7,546 nucleotides of DNA, taken from positions 1 through 7,546 of the forward strand of contig LOES01000161.1 of NCBI GenBank assembly GCA_001515955.1, read 5' to 3'. The first letter of the stretch is position 1; each line of letters starts with the position of its first letter. Origin of the DNA: Clostridia bacterium BRH_c25 (GTDB taxonomy: Bacteria > Bacillota_A > Clostridia > Lutisporales > Lutisporaceae). This document shows positions 5,734 to 7,546 of the stretch, piece by piece. Under the pieces are notes generated by a model that ran no database searches, was not told where the DNA came from, and was given only the letters and a program-made list of their open reading frames with translations. Made by a program: the position numbers and the translations under genes.

Positions 5734-6366
5734 ATGATTCCAAATGAAAAACTGATTGCAATAATTCGCAATGTGAGTCCTGATTATATCATGGATATTG
5801 CTTCTGTTATTAAAACTGCCGGCATTGGAGCTGTAGAGGTTTCCTTAAGCGAACCGGAGAGAGGGTTTGCATGCATTGAGAGACTCAAAAAACAGTATTG
5901 CGATGATGATTTTGCAATCGGAGCCGGAACTGTCTCTAAAAAAAGTGAGATTGACAAGCTTTCAGCTTTGGGTGTTACCTATATACTGACGCCGGGGTAT
6001 GATGAGGAGATTGTATCCTATGCTTTGAGAAAAAAGATAGATATACTTCCCGGCGTGCTGACTCCGTCCGATGTACAAAAAGCTGTCAATCAAGGTATAA
6101 TACTTCTAAAGCTTTTTCCGGCTAACGCCTTTGATATGGGATATATAAAGAGCTTGAAAGGACCTTTCCCGCAAACTGATTATATTGCAGTCGGAGGTGT
6201 CAACAAAAACAATGCTGCGGAATTCTTAAAGGCCGGGTTTAAAGGTATAGCCGCAGGTTCCAATTTGGTTCCGCAAGATGCTTCAATTAAGGATTTGACA
6301 ACTGTTAAGCAAGCTGCTGAAGCCTTTGTGGAAGCGGTTAGGGGTGAAAAACTGCAATGTATTTGA
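5734..6366 (+). CDS. KDPG/KDPGal-type class I aldolase (2-keto-3-deoxy-phosphosugar acid aldolase)
   Basis: A 210-residue class I aldolase of the KDPG/KHG family, the usual length. It should split a 2-keto-3-deoxy (or 4-hydroxy-2-keto) acid phosphate to pyruvate plus an aldehyde phosphate. Visible key residues: Schiff-base K126 in LLKLFPA, catalytic E35 in AVEVSLSEP, T66 in GAGTV, P87 in TPG, and the phosphate-binding area GGVNKNN (154-160) with AAGSNLV (173-179). The position of Arg49 in E. coli Eda is a serine (S39), as in DgoA-like enzymes where that arginine is also missing, so a substrate other than KDPG, perhaps a galacto-configured one, is plausible. GAGGG (5720-5724) precedes the ATG by 9 bases. 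The gene end overlaps the creatininase-family gene by 10 bases, arguing that the two enzymes are made together. No partner dehydratase is in the window. Confidence 0.9.
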   Translation: MIPNEKLIAIIRNVSPDYIMDIASVIKTAGIGAVEVSLSEPERGFACIERLKKQYCDDDFAIGAGTVSKKSEIDKLSALGVTYILTPGYDEEIVSYALRKKIDILPGVLTPSDVQKAVNQGIILLKLFPANAFDMGYIKSLKGPFPQTDYIAVGGVNKNNAAEFLKAGFKGIAAGSNLVPQDASIKDLTTVKQAAEAFVEAVRGEKLQCI

Positions 6367-7082
6367 TTCAAAATATGACTCGTTTGCAGGTAGCTGAAAA
6401 AATAGAACAATTTCCGGTGGCTATCGTGCCAATTGGAAGTACCGAGCAGCATGGACCCCACCTGCCGCTGGGAACCGATATTTTTATTGCTGAAAAATTG
6501 GCAGGTCTCGTGTCTGATAAAACCGGAGCGTTGGTATTTCCCTCACTTAATTTTGGATACTCATGGGGCTGGAGAGATATCCCTGGTACTGTTGCCATAC
6601 CGCAGGAGCATCTGCAGATTATTTTAATCGATATTGTAAAAAGTGTTGAGCGCTATGGGATAAAGCTATTGATTTTTCTTAATGGGCATGAAGCTAATAA
6701 TTCGTCCATGAAATATGCAATCCGGCAAGCGCAGGACGATACAAGCATGAAGCTTTTGGGAATGTTCTATCCTGGCATTGGGAAGCTGTATGAAAAATAT
6801 ATAGAATCTCCAACTTGGGGGGGTATGTTTCATGCATGTGAGTTTGAAACTTCATTAATGCTGGGAGTTGACGAGTCATTAGTCCACATGTCGCTTGCAT
6901 GCAGAGAATATCCCGAGCACCCGGTTTTATACGGTATGGATAATTCATCCATCGGCAGTATTAGCAAAAGTGGTGTCTATGGTGATGCTACTTTTGCAAC
7001 AAAGGAGAAGGGCAATAAATTGCTTACAGGCTTTGCCGACAATATTTCTGATATTATTAGAGCTGCATATGATGATTTATAA
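6357..7082 (+). CDS. Creatininase-family metal-dependent hydrolase
   Basis: A 241-residue member of the creatininase (creatinine amidohydrolase) family, normal in length. The family includes creatininase, an FAPy deformylase (ArfB), the mycofactocin peptidase MftE and a 3-dehydro-scyllo-inosose hydrolase, so the fold hydrolyses varied ring or amide bonds. Metal-site motifs are visible: PIGSTEQHGPHLPLGTD with E30, H32 and D41; LNGHEANN with H111; and FHACEFETS with H159 and E162. The usual NGHGGN is replaced by NGHEAN, which adds an acidic residue (E112) next to the metal histidine. AGGGGTG (6340-6346) lies 10 bases before the ATG, inside the aldolase gene; the 10-base overlap suggests coupling. 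An alternative start at codon 7 is possible. In context it may open a lactam, lactone or cyclic ketone of the imported sugar; true creatininase activity is unlikely beside a PTS and an aldolase. Confidence 0.88.
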   Translation: MYLIQNMTRLQVAEKIEQFPVAIVPIGSTEQHGPHLPLGTDIFIAEKLAGLVSDKTGALVFPSLNFGYSWGWRDIPGTVAIPQEHLQIILIDIVKSVERYGIKLLIFLNGHEANNSSMKYAIRQAQDDTSMKLLGMFYPGIGKLYEKYIESPTWGGMFHACEFETSLMLGVDESLVHMSLACREYPEHPVLYGMDNSSIGSISKSGVYGDATFATKEKGNKLLTGFADNISDIIRAAYDDL

Positions 7083-7095
7083 GGTATATTTGGCA

Positions 7096-7110
7096 GGGGC
7101 TGTGAAAAAA
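7096..7110 (+). repeat. Candidate left end of an insertion sequence
   Basis: GGGGCTGTGAAAAAA starts 14 bases after the creatininase stop codon and 27 bases before the transposase-like ATG at 7123. G-rich ends running into TGTGxAAAAA are common in Bacillota insertion sequences. No matching inverted copy was found to the right within the window, so this is a guess based on position and look. Confidence 0.3.
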
Positions 7111-7122
7111 GGCTGTTTTTTT

Positions 7123-7260
7123 ATGGCGAAAGGAAAGAATTCAATGAGCGAAGGAAAAAAGAACATTATTGCAGCGTTACTTCAGGAGTATGACATCAAG
7201 AACTCACGGCACGTTGAGAGTATAATTCTGATGACGTATTGTGGTCAGAAGGATAAATAA
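7123..7260 (+). pseudogene. IS256-family transposase, N-terminal remnant
   Basis: A 45-codon frame starting ATG at 7123. Its first ~27 residues, MAKGKNSMSEGKKNIIAALL then QEYDIKN, closely resemble the start of IS256/mutator-type transposases (M-S-E-x-x-x-N-I-I-x-x-L-x-x-E-Y-D-I-K). In intact relatives this is followed by an A-x-D-I-x-x-A-L-K-D-L-L-G-G segment; here the text changes to SRHVESIILMTYCGQKDK and stops. The catalytic DDE domain, some 350 residues, is missing. The break lies near 7200-7206, so this is either an internally deleted element or an insertion end fused to other sequence. No good ribosome site precedes the ATG (a T-run lies there). It cannot make an active transposase. The frame extends upstream in the same phase into the creatininase gene, but that part is only a shadow frame. 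Confidence 0.6.
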
Positions 7261-7306
7261 GGCAGGTCAACCATTATATGTAGTGGTTTTGAAGTAAAAA
7301 ATGAGC

Positions 7307-7348
7307 AAAAAACGGGCTAAAAAAGTGCATTTTTCGGCTAGTTTTTTT
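7307..7348 (+). terminator. Probable intrinsic terminator downstream of the operon
   Basis: An imperfect hairpin: AAAAAAC (7307-7313) pairs with GTTTTTT (7341-7347), followed by partial GC pairing in the middle (7316-7317 with 7337-7338) and an A/T-paired tip (7320-7324 with 7330-7334) around a GTGCA loop. The right arm is itself a run of seven T. It is the first terminator-like structure after 811, so the operon transcript may run to here. The mismatches keep confidence moderate. Confidence 0.5.
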
Positions 7349-7546
7349 GGGGCATTTTATAGATGACATTGGAGATTTTGATGATGACAGCGGGTAACAT
7401 CCACCGAGCGGAGTAGTTATATATATAGATAGAAAGTTAAAAGAGTACAATAATATAATATGAATTGTTCCATATACGTTTAATTATGTGAATCAATTTT
7501 TTATCTTTTTTATGGTGTGTCAAAAACTGGCACGCTAAAATTTTAT
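7349..7546. other. AT-rich stretch without a recognisable gene
   Basis: Only very short frames occur on either strand (for example 17 codons from 7363). A TATAAT box lies at 7454-7459 but has no acceptable -35 box. Near the right edge, GTGTGTCAAAAACTGGCAC (about 7515-7533) resembles an insertion-sequence end in composition and could be the border of another element beyond the window. Nothing more can be supported. Confidence 0.4.

Noticed and set aside
6895..7122. Upstream extension of the transposase-like frame into the creatininase gene
   Set aside because: The part before 7083 is the creatininase gene read in another frame; similarity to IS256 transposase begins only at the ATG at 7123.
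7363..7416. 17-codon frame starting ATG at 7363
   Set aside because: Too short, no ribosome site before it and no recognisable text.
1..7546. CRISPR array, tRNA or rRNA genes
   Set aside because: No regularly spaced repeats, cloverleaf-forming segments or rRNA-like conserved blocks were seen on either strand.

Overview
The window looks like a low-GC, Gram-positive anaerobe-type genome (Bacillota, probably Clostridia). The base composition is AT-rich, Shine-Dalgarno sequences are strong (one is an 11-base match to the 16S 3' end), and the gene families (DUF6809-like protein, PRD/PTS activator, ascorbate-type PTS, IS256-type transposase) are common there. No species can be named from the sequence alone.

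Layout. Positions 1-220 hold the start of a leftward XRE-type repressor gene and a compact divergent control region with two matching palindromes, one inside each predicted promoter. A small acidic protein (221-505) follows rightward and ends at a 17-bp hairpin. Positions 585-730 have no intact gene; a minus-strand coding relic may lie there. A promoter with possible operator sequences (713-772) then leads into one long rightward gene block.

The block, 811-7082, appears to be a single operon: a two-HTH, two-PRD, EIIB-like, EIIA-like transcriptional activator; separate EIIA, EIIB and UlaA/SgaT-type EIIC proteins of an ascorbate-family phosphotransferase system; a phosphotriesterase-like (COG1735) metal hydrolase; a KDPG/KDPGal-type aldolase; and a creatininase-family metal hydrolase. 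Gaps are 16 to 42 bases, and two gene pairs overlap by 7 and 10 bases. The simplest reading is that the PTS imports and phosphorylates a sugar acid or sugar lactone, the COG1735 enzyme opens a phospho-lactone, the creatininase homologue performs another hydrolysis, and the aldolase cleaves a 2-keto-3-deoxy acid phosphate. No dehydratase, dehydrogenase, isomerase or kinase is present, so the pathway is incomplete here or its substrate is unusual. It does not match the classical ula pathway, which uses UlaD, UlaE and UlaF.

After the operon, 7123-7260 carries what looks like the first ~27 codons of an IS256-family transposase joined to unrelated sequence, followed by a terminator-like hairpin (7307-7348) and about 200 AT-rich bases with no recognisable gene. 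The operon is thus bordered by mobile-element traces on its right and by a repressor/small-protein module on its left.
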